Source of the DNA: Aptenodytes patagonicus
Lineage: Eukaryota > Chordata > Aves > Sphenisciformes > Spheniscidae
Direction: 5' to 3'
DNA length: 64,000 bases
Assembly: GCF_965638725.1 (NCBI RefSeq)
Contig: NC_134981.1
Coordinates: forward strand, 39,894,849-39,958,848
The notes under the pieces were generated by a model. That model saw only the letters and a list, made by a program, of their open reading frames with translations. It made no database searches and was not told where the DNA came from. The translations under genes and the position numbers were made by a program. Below are positions 48,050 through 58,243 of the stretch, piece by piece (the first letter of the stretch is position 1; each line of letters starts with the position of its first letter).

Positions 48050-48780
48050 TCCGGAGCTATAAATAATTCACCCTTATGTTGCCAGTCCAGATCCACCTGA
48101 GCCACTTCAATCTTAGCAGCCTGATCCACCTGCTGGTGGTTTTGATGTTCTTCAGGGGCCCGACTCTTGGGTACGTGAGCATCTACGTGACGGACTTTTA
48201 CAACCAGGTTCTCCACCCGGGCAGCAATATCTTGCCACAATGCAGCAGCCCAGATGGGTTTGCCTCTGCGCTGCCAGTTGCTCCGCTTCCATTGCTGCAA
48301 CCACCCCCACAGGGCATTTGCCACCATCCATGAGTCAGTACAGAGATAGAGCACTGGCCACTTTTCTCAATCAGCAATGTCTAAAGCCAGCTGGATGGCC
48401 TTTACTTCTGCAAATTGGCTCGATTCACCTTCTCCTTCAGCAGTTTCTGCAACTTGTTGCATAGGACTCCATACAGCAGCTTTCCACCTCCGATGCTTTC
48501 CCACAATACGACAGGACCCATCAGTGAACAGGGCATATTGCTTCTCATTTTCTGGTAGTTCATTATACATTGGGGCCTCCTCAGCATGCGTTACCTCCTC
48601 CTCTGGCAATATTCCACAATCTTTGCCCTCTGGCCAATCCATGATCACTTCCAGGATTCCTGGGTGACTGGGGTTTCCTATTTGAGCCCGTTGTGTGATT
48701 AGTGTGACCCACTTACTCCACGTAGCATCAGTTGCATGATGTGTACAGGGGACCCTCCCTCTGAACATCCAGCCTAGCAC
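48050..48780 (-). pseudogene. ERVL-like RNase H
   Basis: The RNase H blocks are visible in order: FTDGSCR, EVKAIQLALD, LCTDSW and RHVDAHVPKS. These carry the acidic residues and the histidine of the fold. The frame continues from RT after one TGA (48784-48786) and is broken by a second TGA near 48368. Both look like CGA-to-TGA changes. Confidence 0.8.
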
Positions 48781-48786
48781 CGGCAG

Positions 48787-49782
48787 TCAGGGTGCCAGGA
48801 GGAGCTGTGCTTCAATGCCGATCACTTCCGAAGCAGCTCGAACCCCTTCATAGGCTGCTAATATCTCTTTTTCAGTTGGAGTATAGCGGGCCTCGGATCC
48901 TCTGTCTCCCCAACTCCAAAACCCTAGGGGTCGACCTCGAGTCTCCCCTGGTGCTTTCTGCCAGAGGCTCCAGGTAGGGCTGTTCTCCCCGGCTGCGGTA
49001 TAGAGCACATTTTTTACGTCTTGCCCTGCCCGGACTGGCCCCAGGGCTACTGCATGAACTATCTCCTCTTTAATTTGTTCAAAGGCTTGTCGTTGCTCAG
49101 GGCCCCATTTGAAATCGTTCTTCTTTCGGGTCACTTGATAGAGAGGGTTTACGATCAGACTGTGTTTTGGAATATACATTCTCCAGAAACCCACGACGCC
49201 TAAGAAAGCTTGTGTTTCCTTTTTGCTAGTTGGTGGAGACATGGCTGTTATTTTGCTGATCACATCCATTGGGATCTGATGACGTCCATCTTGCCATTTT
49301 ATTCCTAAAAACTGGATCTCCTGTGCAGGTCCCTTGACCTTACTTTGTTTTATGGCAAAACCGGCCTTCAGCAGGATTTGGACTATTTCCTTCCCTTTTT
49401 CAAAAACTTCTCCTGCTGTGTTGCCCCGCACGACGATGTCATCAATGTATTGCAGGTGTTCTGGAGCTCCACCCTGCTCCAGTGCAGTCTGGATCAGTCC
49501 ATGGCAAATGGTGGGGCTGTGTTTCCAGCCCTGGGGCAGTCGGTTCCAGGTGTACTGGACGCCCCTCCAAGTGAAAGCAAACTGTGGCCTGCACTCTGCT
49601 GCCAAAGGGATTGAGAAAAACACATTAGCAATATCAATTGTGGCATACCACTTGGCTGCCTTTGATTCCAATTCGTATTGAAGTTCTAGCATGTCCGGCA
49701 CAGCAGCACTCAGCAGTGGCGTGACTTCGTTCAGGCCATGATAGTCTACTGTCAGTCTCCACTGTCCATTAGACTTCCGCAC
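48787..49782 (-). pseudogene. ERVL-like reverse transcriptase
   Basis: The frame is open for 331 codons, with the conserved blocks GQWRLTVDY, AKWYATIDIANVFFSIP (motif A), LPQGWKHSP (motif B) and LQYIDDIVV (catalytic motif C), then the connection domain (QAFLGVVGFWRMYIP). The catalytic aspartates are kept. One TGA separates it from protease upstream, at the position of a Trp codon. Class III affinity rests on the block spelling, not on a tree. Confidence 0.85.
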
Positions 49783-49785
49783 TGG

Positions 49786-50412
49786 TCATATGGGACTGTT
49801 AAAGGGTGAGTGAGTCTTGCTGATCACTCCTTGGCTCTCCAGTCGACGAATCAGCTCATGAATGGGAATCAGGGAGTCTCGGTTGGTGCGATATTGCCGC
49901 CAGCGCACCGTGGTGGTAGCAATTGGCACCTGTTGGTCTTCGACCTTCAGCAACCCCACAACAGAGGGGTCCTCCGAGAGACCAGGCAAGGTGGACAGCT
50001 GTTTAATTTCTTCCGTCTCCAAGGCAGCCATACCAAAAGCCCACCGGTACCCTTTTGGGTCCTTGAAACACCCTCTCCTGAGGTAGTCTATGCCAAGGAT
50101 GCACGGAGCCTCTGGGCCAGTCACAATGGGGTGCTTCTGCCACCCATTCCCAGTTAGACTTACTTCGGCTTCCAATACAGTTAGCTGTTGGGGTCCCCCC
50201 GTCACCCCAGAAATACAGATGGGTTCTGCCCCTATATAGCTTGATGGCATTAGGGTAAACTGTGCACCGGTGTCTACTAGAGCCTTATACTCCTGTGGGT
50301 CTGACGTGCCAGGCCACCGAATCCACACAGTCCAGTAAACCCGGTTGTCCCTTTCCTCCCCCTGGCTGGAGGCAGGGCCCCTGTAGTCCTCATCACAGTA
50401 TTTGTTTCTCAT
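49786..50412 (-). pseudogene. ERVL-like aspartic protease and start of RT
   Basis: The retropepsin signature ALVDTGAQFTLMP and the second conserved block PCILGIDYLRRG are present. Immediately upstream in the same frame is a TAA (50410-50412 region) between the gag end and protease. It may be a natural readthrough stop or a later mutation. The frame ends at the TGA before RT. Confidence 0.8.
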
Positions 50413-52459
50413 TTATTGTAAATACGAGTCAGAAGTTTCTTCATTAAGATCAAAAGTAAGATCGGCCCTTCTACTCTCTCTGGGGAACTGCCTGCTGGAA
50501 ACTGGAGCAGCGATTTTCCTGGAAGAACCTCTTTCTGTGATTGTTTTCCCTTGCAACCCACGTACCCGTGCCTCTAGGACTGAGGTAGGTTTCCCATCCC
50601 ACTTCCTCATGGCCTCTCCATGGTCATGCAGGTAAAACCATATGTCCTGGTTTCAGCAGGGATAGATAGATAGTTGCCGACTGAGGTTAAACCACAACAC
50701 CATAGGGTGCCCCGTGGTGTGTACCCTTTATATTCTCTCCCTTGAGCAAAAGAACACTGATTCCTAATAGCCGAGATACTGGTCCGTACAGGTGGGGAGT
50801 AGGACCTATCCTCTCTGAGTTGCTGGACCTCCTGGGACAGTTTCTCCACAGCCGAGACGAGGGAGGAAGAGAGACATTCTTCATATTGCCGGAGTTGACC
50901 AGTCAATTCATCCACCGTTTGTTCCTCTCCATCTTTCCAGGTCATCACTGCCAATGAATTGGCGTATGACGATGGTGAGCTCCTTATAAACTTCCGCCAC
51001 ATGGGTCGTGTGCACTTGACTTCATCTGGATCTTTGGATAGCTGTTCATTGCTCAGGTCACCATAAATCACCTCCAGCACAGCTAATTCCCTCAGGTACT
51101 GGATACCCTTCTCCATGGTGATCCACTTGCCTGGGCGACATATGACATCTTCCTTGAAGGGATACCTTTCCTTCACGCTTGACAGGAGTCGCCTCCAAAG
51201 GCTGAGGACTCGTGTCCCTTTTCCAATCGCTTTGTCAATGCCCCCTTCCCTAGAAAGGGATCCCAGCTGCTTGGCTTCTTTACCCTCTAATTCCAGGCTA
51301 CTGGCCCCATTATCCCAGCATCGGAGCAGCCAGGTGACAATATGCTCGCCTGGACGACGGCTGAAATCTTTTCATATATCTCGCAGCTCACTCAAGGATA
51401 GAGATCAGGTGGTTACTGCCTCCTTTATGAATTCTTCCTCTTCTTCCTCGTCAAGCAGTTACCGGCCCTCCTCCTCCCGTTCTCGTGATGGCCCGTCTCC
51501 AGGGTCGTCTGCCTCATCCACTTCTTCCTCTGGCTCCCTTTTAGAAGAAGTTTCTTCCTCCCTTACTAAACGAGCCGACTTCCACTTCCAAGATTTCTTC
51601 TTGTGTATAGGGGCAACTGATACCGGCACAGGTTGGTTCTTTGGTTCAGCCGCAGGGCCTGTTGTCGGGGTCTGAGTGGCCACAGGGCCTGTCGCCGTGG
51701 TCAGAGTGGCCGCAGGGTGTGTCGTTTTATCGTCAGATCCAGAGACCTTCTCTTCCCTTTGAGGGTACTGAATGGTGTTGAACAGGGCTCGTAGGCATGG
51801 GCCAGGCCCCAGCACGTTGCAATGATCTGCATCTCTCTGGAGTTGCCAGGGTGACAGCATACTTTGTCCAAATATTCTACTAACTTTTCAGGATTCTGCA
51901 CTTGCTCAGGGGTGAAGTTCCAAAACACTGGGGGTGCCCGTTGTCCTAGGTACTTGCCCATCTTGTCCCACACACCCTGCCACTCATAATTATTCAGCCT
52001 TGGGGCAGATCTCTGGATGATATTCTTAAATTGCTTATTAACCTTAGACAAAACCGAAACAATATTCCAAAGAAATACCAATAGAAGTATCTTAACTACC
52101 CAAGGATGTTCAAGATACTGAAAAGTTACTGTAATGAAGGAGGAAACATCACAGAAGAAGGTAGCGATGCTGCCATTCTGTATTTCCTCCATAGAAAAAC
52201 TCTCAGAGGAAGAACTGTAATTGCTAGTTGTCTCCACGAAGTGGTATCCAAAGTACAGTAATGGCTTCAGTATGAAACTCAGATACCAACTTAAGCTCAA
52301 GGTCAGTGTTTTAAAAATAAACCTCACAAGCGAAACATCACCAATCACTGCAGACCACAGCAAACTGCAAAAACCAACACCAATCTTTAACATGTACAGC
52401 AAAAAACCGAGCACGATGCAGCTTAGACAAAACAATATCGGGAACAGAGGAACCAACAT
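50413..52459 (-). pseudogene. ERVL-like gag with hydrophobic N-terminus, broken
   Basis: The first ATG is at 52459, 77 nt after the primer site. The N-terminal ~85 residues are dominated by hydrophobic segments (for example LSCIVLGFLLYMLKIG), with another near VVKILLLVFLWNIV. A hydrophilic part follows, then a frameshift near 51790, an acidic Ser/Glu-rich stretch, and a capsid-like part (RPGEHIVTWLLRCWDNG) with one TGA at about 51370. A 62-bp insertion at 50643-50704 shifts the last segment. No CCHC zinc knuckle is visible. Confidence 0.7.
50643..50699 (+). mobile_element. 57-bp micro-LTR nested in gag
   Basis: The first ~23 bp (TGTCCTGGTTTCAGCAGGG) equal the LTR start and the last ~33 bp (TTGCCGACTGAGGTTAAACC, then ACAACA) equal the LTR end of the same family. 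They are joined at a GATA repeat. It is flanked by a perfect duplication, CCATA, at 50638-50642 and 50700-50704. Confidence 0.85.
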
Positions 52460-52530
52460 TGTGACCCACAATTGTTAACAGATATAAATTCCTTCATACG
52501 CTCTGGTTAATCTGTTATTATCTCAAACCC

Positions 52531-52553
52531 TTCGAGCCCCACGTTGGGCGCCA
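52531..52553 (-). other. tRNA-Lys(CTT) primer-binding site of the provirus
   Basis: On the provirus strand the 18-nt site TGGCGCCCAACGTGGGGC (52536-52553) complements the 3' end of tRNA-Lys(CTT), including CCA. The match extends five bases further into the T arm (TCGAA). It lies 8 nt from the 5' LTR. Confidence 0.88.
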
Positions 52554-52561
52554 AAAAGGAC

Positions 52562-53134
52562 TGTCATGGTTTAACCTCAGTCAGCAACTGAGCACCACAC
52601 AGCCACTTGCTCACTCCCCCACCCCCACTGGTGGGATGGGGGAGAGAATTGGAAGAGCACAAGTGAGAAAAAACTCGTGGGTTGAGATAAAAACAGTTTA
52701 ATAATTGAAATAAAATAATAATAACAATAATAATAAAGTAATAATAATGAGAATAATATACAAAGCAAGTGATGCACAGTGCAATTGCTCACCACCCGCC
52801 GACCAATGTCCAGCCAGTCCCTCAGCAGTGCCCCCCCTCCGCCAGCTTTCCCCAGTTTATGTACTGAGCATGACATCACATGGTATGGAATATCCCTTTG
52901 GCCAGTTTGGGTCAGCTGTCCTGGCTGCGCCCCCTCCCAGCTTCTTGTGCACCCCCAGCCTTCTCAGTCGGTAGAGCATGGGAAGCTGAAAAGTCCTTGA
53001 CTAGTGTAAGTACTACCTAGCAACAACTAAAACATCGGTGTGTTATCAACTTTGTTCTCCTCCTAAATCTAAAACACAGCACTGTACCAGCTACTAGGAA
53101 GGAAATTAACTCTATCTCTGCTGAAACCAGGACA
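52562..53134 (-). repeat. 5' LTR of the provirus
   Basis: 573 bp, TGTCATGG to CAGGACA on the + strand. The tRNA-Lys-like 21-mer is at 52963-52983, about 150 bp from the LTR start and upstream of the ATAAACTGGGG block. That places it in U3. Confidence 0.92.
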
Positions 53135-53387
53135 CACTGATAACCACCCTCTGGGCCCGGCCGTTTTGCTATCCAGCCCATGCTTCAACAGCTTGTCTAT
53201 GAGGATCTTAGGAGAGACAGTGTTAAATGCCTTCCTGAAGTCTAGGTACACAATATCCACTGCTGTGCCCTCATCTACCAAGCCATTCATTTCATCATAG
53301 AAGGTTATCAAGTTGGTCAAGCATGACTTCCCCTTGGTGAATCCATGCTGACTACTCCTGATGACTTCCTTGTCCTCCATATGGAAG
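53135..53387 (-). mobile_element. 5' continuation of the CR1 interrupted by the provirus
   Basis: RT sequence upstream of motif A and motif A itself (VYLDFRKAFNTV on the - strand, [11 protein letters not shown] in better copies) continue from the target duplication. They end at about 53387, where a + strand CR1 begins. Confidence 0.82.
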
Positions 53388-56300
53388 CCATTGTGCAGCG
53401 GGAAAACTATGATATAACTGCCATCACGGAAACACGGTGGGACGACTCGTACAACTGGAGTGCTGCAATGGATGACTATAAACTCTTCAGAAGGGATAGG
53501 CAAGGAAGGAGAGGCAGTGGGGTAGCCCCGTATATTAGGGAGTGTTTGATTGTGCTGGAGCGTGTCCAGAGAAGGGCAACGAAGCTGGTGAAGGGTCTGG
53601 AGAACAAGTCTTATGAGGAGGGGCTGAGGGAACTGGGACTGTTTCGTCTGGAGAAGAGGAGGCTCAGGGGAGACCTTATCGCGCTCTACAACTACCTGAA
53701 AGGAGGTTGTAGCGAGGTGGGTGTCGGTCTCTTCTCCCAAGTAACTAGCGATAGGACGAGAGGAAATGGCCTCAAGTTGCGCCAGGGGAGGTTTAGATTG
53801 GACGTGAGGAAAAATTTCTTTACTGAAAGAGTGGTTAAACGTTGGAACAGGCTGCCCAGGGAAGTGGTTGAGTCACCATCCCTGGAAGTATTTAAAAGAC
53901 GTGTAGATGAGGCGCTTAGGGACATGGTTTAGTGGGCATGGTGGTGTTGGGTTGACAGTTGGACTCGATGATCTTAGAGGTCTTTTCCAACCTTAATGAT
54001 TCTATGATTCTACGATTGTCTAGAGCTTAATGATGGTGACGATAGGGTTAAGTGTTTATGGGTAAGAATCAGGGGAAAGGCCAACAAGGCACATATCATG
54101 GCAGGAGTCTGTTATAGACCACTCAACTAGGATGAAGAGGCAGGTGAAATATTCTATAAGCAGCTGGGAGAAGTCTCACGATCGCTAGCCCTTGTTCTCG
54201 TGGGGGACTTGAACTTACCAGATCTCTGCTGGAAATACAATACAGTGGAGAGGAAACAGTCTAGGAGGTTCCTGGAGTGTGTGGAAGATAACTTCCTGAC
54301 ACAGCTGGTGAGTGAGCCAACTAGGGAAGGCGCCCCGCTGGACCTGTTGTTTGCAAACAGAGAAGGACTTGTGGGTGATGTGGTGGTTGGAGACCGTCTT
54401 GGGCATAGCAATAACGAAATGATAGAGTTTTCGATTCTTGGAGAAGTAAGGAGGGGGTTTAGCAGAACTGCTACCTTGGACTTCCGGAGGGCAGACTTTG
54501 GCCTGTTTAGGAGACTGGTTGACAGAGTCCCTTGGGAGGCAGTCCTGAAGGGCAAAAGAGTCCAGGAAGGCTGGACATTCTTCAAGAAGGAAATCTTAAA
54601 GGTGCAGGAGCAGGCTGTCCCCATGTGTCGAAAGACGAGCCAGCGGGGAAGAAGACCGTCCTGGCTGAACAGAGAGCTTTGGCTGGAACTCAGGGGAAAA
54701 AGGAGAGTTCATGACCTTTGGAAGAAGGGGCAGGCAACTCAGGAGGACTACAAGGATGTCGTGAGGTTATGCAGGGAGAAAATTAGAAGGGCCAAAGCCC
54801 AACTAGAACTTAATATGGCTAGTGCAGTAAAAGACAATAAAAAATGTTTCTATAAATACATTAGCAACAAAAGGAGGGCTAAGGAGAATCTCCATCCTTT
54901 ATTGGATGCAGGGGGAAGCATAGTGACAAAGGCTGAGGAAAAGGCTGAGGTACTTAATGCCTTCTTTGCCTCAGTCTTTAACAGGCAGACCAGTTATCCT
55001 CAGGGTACCCAGCCCCCTGAGCTGGAAGACAAGGATGAGGAGCAGAATGAAGTCCCCATAATCCAAGGGGAAATGGTTAGCGACCTGCTACGCCACTTAG
55101 ACACACACAAGTCTATGGGGCCAGATGGGATCTACCCAAGGGTACTGAGGGAGCTGGCAGAAGTGCTCACCAAGCCACTTTCAACCCTTTATCAGCAGTC
55201 CTGGCTAACCAGGGAGGTCCCAGTTGCCCGGAGGTTAGCAAATGTGATGCCCATCTACAAGAAGGGCCGGAAGGAGGATCCGGGGAACTACAGGCCTGTC
55301 AGCTTGACCTCGGTGCCGGGGAAGATTATGGAGCAGATCATCTTGAGTGCTATCACGCGGCATGTACAGGACACCCAGGTGATCAGGCCCAGTCAGCATG
55401 GTTTCATGAAAGGCAGGTCCTGCTTGACCAACCTGATCTCCTTCTATGACCAGGTGACCCGCCTAGTGGATGAGGGAAAGGCTGTGGATGTGGTCTACCT
55501 GGACTTCAGTAAGGCCTTTGACACCGTCTCCCACAGCATTCTCCTAGAGAAGCTGGTGGCTCACGGCTTAGACAGGTGTACTCTGCGCTGGGTCAAAAAC
55601 TGGCTGGACGGCCGGGCCCAGAGAGTTGTGGTGAATGGAGTTACATCCAGTTGGCGGCCGGTCACGAGCAGTGTTCCCCAGGGCTCAGTTTTGGGGCCGG
55701 TCTTGTTCAATATCTTTATCAATGATCTGGATGAGGGGATTGAGGGCACCCTCAGTAAGTTTGCAGACAACACCAAGTTGGGCAGGAGCGTTGATCTGCT
55801 CGAGGGTAGGAAGGCTCTGCAGAGGGACCTGGACAGGCTGGATCGATGGGCCGAGGCCAACTGTATGAGATTCAACAAGGCCAAGTGCCGGGTCCTGCAC
55901 TTCGGCCACAACAACCCCATGCAACGCTACAGGCTTGGGGAAGAGTGGCTGGAAAGCTGCCTGGCGGAAAAGGACCTGGGGGTGTTGGTCGACAGCCGGC
56001 TGAATATGAGCCAGCAGTGTGCCCAGGCGGCCAAGAAGGCCAATGGCATCCTGGCCTGTATCAGAAATAGTGTGGCCAGCAGAAGTAGGGGAGTGATCGT
56101 GCCCCTGTACTCGGCACTGGTGAGGCCGCACCTCAAATACTGTGTTCAGTTTTGGGCCCCTCACTACAAGAAGGACACTGAGGTGCTGGAGCGTGTCCAG
56201 AGAAGGGCAACAAGGCTGGTGAAGGGTGCAGAGCACAAGTCTTATGAGGAGCAGCTGAGAGAACTGTGGTTGTTTAGCTTGGAGAAGAGGAGGCTGAGGG

Positions 56301-56487
56301 GAGACCTTATCGCACTCTACAACTACCTGAAAGGAGGTTGTAGCGAGGTGGGTGTCGGTCTCTTCTCCCAAGTAACTAGCGATAGGACGAGAGGAAATGG
56401 CCTCAAGTTGTGCCAGGGGAGGTTTCTATTGGATATTAGGAAAAATTTCTTCACCAAAAGGTTTGTCAAGCATTGGAACAGGCTGCA
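53388..56487 (+). mobile_element. CR1 LINE, most of ORF2, hosting a second CR1
   Basis: Endonuclease sequence ([15 protein letters not shown]) starts at 53388, is split by a 461-bp CR1 at 53553-54013, and resumes at 54014. The endonuclease, linker and RT then run to about 56487. The element is 3' truncated against a reverse-strand CR1, without a CR1 tail. Confidence 0.85.
53553..54013 (+). mobile_element. Short CR1 3' fragment nested in another CR1, with apparent target duplication
   Basis: It starts TGCTGGAGCGTGTCC and encodes the RT C-terminus to DEALRDMV (stop at 53930-53932). It ends TTAATGATTCTATGATTCTAC. GATTG occurs on both sides (53548-53552 and 54014-54018), and the host CR1 reads on continuously across it. 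Confidence 0.82.
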
Positions 56488-56545
56488 TCACTTGTGCGTG
56501 CATCCCGTCAGGGCTCATGCACTTATGTATGTACAATTTGCTTAA
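54200..56545 (+). CDS. CR1 ORF2, endonuclease C-terminal half, linker and reverse transcriptase (transposable element)
   Basis: A 781-codon frame without stops. It holds the endonuclease block [12 protein letters not shown], the end of the endonuclease ([14 protein letters not shown]), the basic linker, and RT blocks ([43 protein letters not shown]). Two catalytic sites are changed: the expected SDH of the endonuclease reads SNN, and the FADD of RT motif C reads FADN. An upstream stop (TAG near 54128) and the nested CR1 separate it from the first half of the endonuclease. The last codons, after about 56487, come from the adjoining element. The frame is open but the enzyme should be inactive. 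Confidence 0.85.
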   Translation: MGDLNLPDLCWKYNTVERKQSRRFLECVEDNFLTQLVSEPTREGAPLDLLFANREGLVGDVVVGDRLGHSNNEMIEFSILGEVRRGFSRTATLDFRRADFGLFRRLVDRVPWEAVLKGKRVQEGWTFFKKEILKVQEQAVPMCRKTSQRGRRPSWLNRELWLELRGKRRVHDLWKKGQATQEDYKDVVRLCREKIRRAKAQLELNMASAVKDNKKCFYKYISNKRRAKENLHPLLDAGGSIVTKAEEKAEVLNAFFASVFNRQTSYPQGTQPPELEDKDEEQNEVPIIQGEMVSDLLRHLDTHKSMGPDGIYPRVLRELAEVLTKPLSTLYQQSWLTREVPVARRLANVMPIYKKGRKEDPGNYRPVSLTSVPGKIMEQIILSAITRHVQDTQVIRPSQHGFMKGRSCLTNLISFYDQVTRLVDEGKAVDVVYLDFSKAFDTVSHSILLEKLVAHGLDRCTLRWVKNWLDGRAQRVVVNGVTSSWRPVTSSVPQGSVLGPVLFNIFINDLDEGIEGTLSKFADNTKLGRSVDLLEGRKALQRDLDRLDRWAEANCMRFNKAKCRVLHFGHNNPMQRYRLGEEWLESCLAEKDLGVLVDSRLNMSQQCAQAAKKANGILACIRNSVASRSRGVIVPLYSALVRPHLKYCVQFWAPHYKKDTEVLERVQRRATRLVKGAEHKSYEEQLRELWLFSLEKRRLRGDLIALYNYLKGGCSEVGVGLFSQVTSDRTRGNGLKLCQGRFLLDIRKNFFTKRFVKHWNRLHHLCVHPVRAHALMYVQFA

Positions 56546-57023
56546 GTATTGTCTAATCGGGTCGTCTTCCACCAAGGGTATGTCTTCCTGGCTCCAACCT
56601 TTCCCACTGGGCCTGGGATTCCTGAAGACCAGTCTTATTTGTAAAGACTGAGGCAAAGAAGGCATTTGGGTCTTTTCCATGTCCTGTGTAACCAGGTCTC
56701 CTGCTTCATTCAGCAGCAGGCCCACATGTTCCCTAGTCTTCCTTTTGTCACCTATGTACTTACAGAAGCCCTTCTGGTTGCCTTTGACATCCCTTCTCAG
56801 ATTCAACTCCATGTGGGCTTTGGCTTTCCTAACTGCTTCTCTGCAGGCTCAGGCAGTGTCTCTGTATTCCTCCCAGGTTACCTGTCCCTGCTTCCACCCT
56901 TTGTATGGTTCACCATCTCATGGCCACTGCAGCCGAGGCTGCCTTCAGCCTTCACATCCTCAACGAACCCCTCCTTGTTGGTGAGTATGAGGTCCAGCAA
57001 AGCACCTCTCCTTGTTGGCTCTT
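56488..57023 (-). mobile_element. CR1 LINE, reverse strand, left part (linker region)
   Basis: The - strand reads MELNLRRDVKGNQKGFCKYI, GLLLNEAGDLVTQDMEK and [20 protein letters not shown], the CR1 linker and RT fingers. It ends at the ERV insertion at 57024 and continues at 58244. Confidence 0.82.
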
Positions 57024-58243
57024 TGTACTGGTTTTGGCTGGAATAGAATTAAATGTCTTCATAGTAGCTCATATGGTGCTATGTTTTGGATTTGCGATGA
57101 AAACAGTGTTGATAATACACTGATGTTTTAGTTATTGCTGAACAGTGCTTACGCAGTATCAAGGCCTTTTCTGCTTCTCACACTGCCCCACCAGCAAGTA
57201 GGCTGGGGGTGCACAAGAAGTTGGGAAAAGACACAGCTGGGACAGCTGACCCCAACTGACCAAAGGGATATTCCATACCATATGACGTCATGCTCAGCAA
57301 TAAATTCCGGGGGAAAGATGGAGGAAGGGGGGATGTTTGGAGTTATGGTATCTGTATTCCCAAGTAACCATTCCATGTGATGAAGCCCTGCTTTCCTGGA
57401 AATGGCTGAACACCTGCCTGCCGATGGGAAGTAGTGAATTAATTCCTTGTTTTGCTTTGCTTATGCATGCAGCTTTTGCTTTACCTATTAAACTGTCTTT
57501 ATCTGAACCCATGAGTTTTCACACTTTTACTATTCTGATTCTCTCCCCCATCCCACTGTGGGGGGAGTGAGTGAGCAGCTGTGTGGTGCTTAGCTGCCTA
57601 CCAGGGTTAAACCACAACAGTCATTTTGGTGCCCAACATGAGTCTCAAAGGGTTTGAAATAACAGATTTTATTGCAGTGTGCTAGACTGAATTTATAGCT
57701 GTTATAGCTGTTTAGGTATTAATTTGCATGTTCTTGTACTTGCCATGGGGCTTCCTCGCCTCACTGTATATTAGAGTCTAGTGCTTGTTAGTGGCTGCTT
57801 TTTGCTGCTGTTTGCTGTACTGCTGCTGTTGCTGTACTGTGGCTGATGTTTGCTGTAATGCTTATCATCTTACTCTGCTGTGCCTGGGAACATTTTGATA
57901 ACAGCAATGGCGATGCACCTGGGCTGGCAGATGGCCAGGGCATCCCTGTTGTTTCTGTGCTGCTGTACTGGACAGGCTGGAACTCCAGTGTGAACTCGAG
58001 TCAAAGGGACTATGATCTCTGGATAAGTCCATGCGGGAGCAGGTACACCTTGAAGCATCTGTGGCCATGGATAAGTCCAGGCCTCAGCAGGTATACCCCT
58101 GAAGAGACTGTGGCCCATGAATAAGTCCACGCTGGAGCAGGTACACCCCTAAGGGGCTCTGGTACATGGATAAGTCCACACTTATGGGGGAGTGAGTGAG
58201 CAGTTGTGTGGTGCTTAGCTGGATATCAGGGTTAAACCATGAT
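57024..58243 (+). mobile_element. Internally deleted ERV: LTR, primer site, leader repeats and LTR end
   Basis: The 5' LTR is 57024-57619 (TGTACTGG to CCACAACA) with an intact CRE at 57283-57290. A decayed tRNA-Lys-type primer site is at 57627-57644 (TGGTGCCCAACATGAGTC). A leader follows, then a minisatellite and the last ~60 bp of an LTR (58183-58243). gag, pro, pol and env are absent. The flanks belong to one CR1, so the element inserted into it. The target duplication is imperfect. Confidence 0.75.
58019..58182 (+). repeat. Minisatellite of about 45-50 bp in the ERV leader
   Basis: About 3.3 units, each with GGATAAGTCCA, GGAGCAGGTACACC and CTGTGGCCATG-type blocks. Units start near 58020, 58069, 58119 and 58167. 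Confidence 0.8.

Larger units (their letters stand above)
46502..53134 (-). mobile_element. ERVL-like provirus, LTR-gag-pro-pol-LTR, no env
   Basis: Two 573-bp LTRs (46502-47074 and 52562-53134) bound a 5.5-kb interior and are flanked by a perfect 5-bp duplication, CACTG, at 46497-46501 and 53135-53139. By eye the LTRs differ at roughly two dozen positions, about 4%. The polymerase resembles class III (ERVL/spuma-like) elements, and the 5-bp duplication agrees. The primer site is tRNA-Lys. There is no env frame: the 400 bp between integrase and 3' LTR (47075-47473) are empty. Several TGA stops at former CGA or TGG codons, a gag frameshift, a nested insertion and an integrase deletion make it defective. 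Confidence 0.9.

Noticed and set aside
55685-56371. 228-codon reverse-strand frame
   Set aside because: It is antisense to the CR1 ORF2 at 54200-56545.
58019-58182. CRISPR-like or satellite array
   Set aside because: There are only about three degenerate contiguous units without spacers, lying in an ERV leader.
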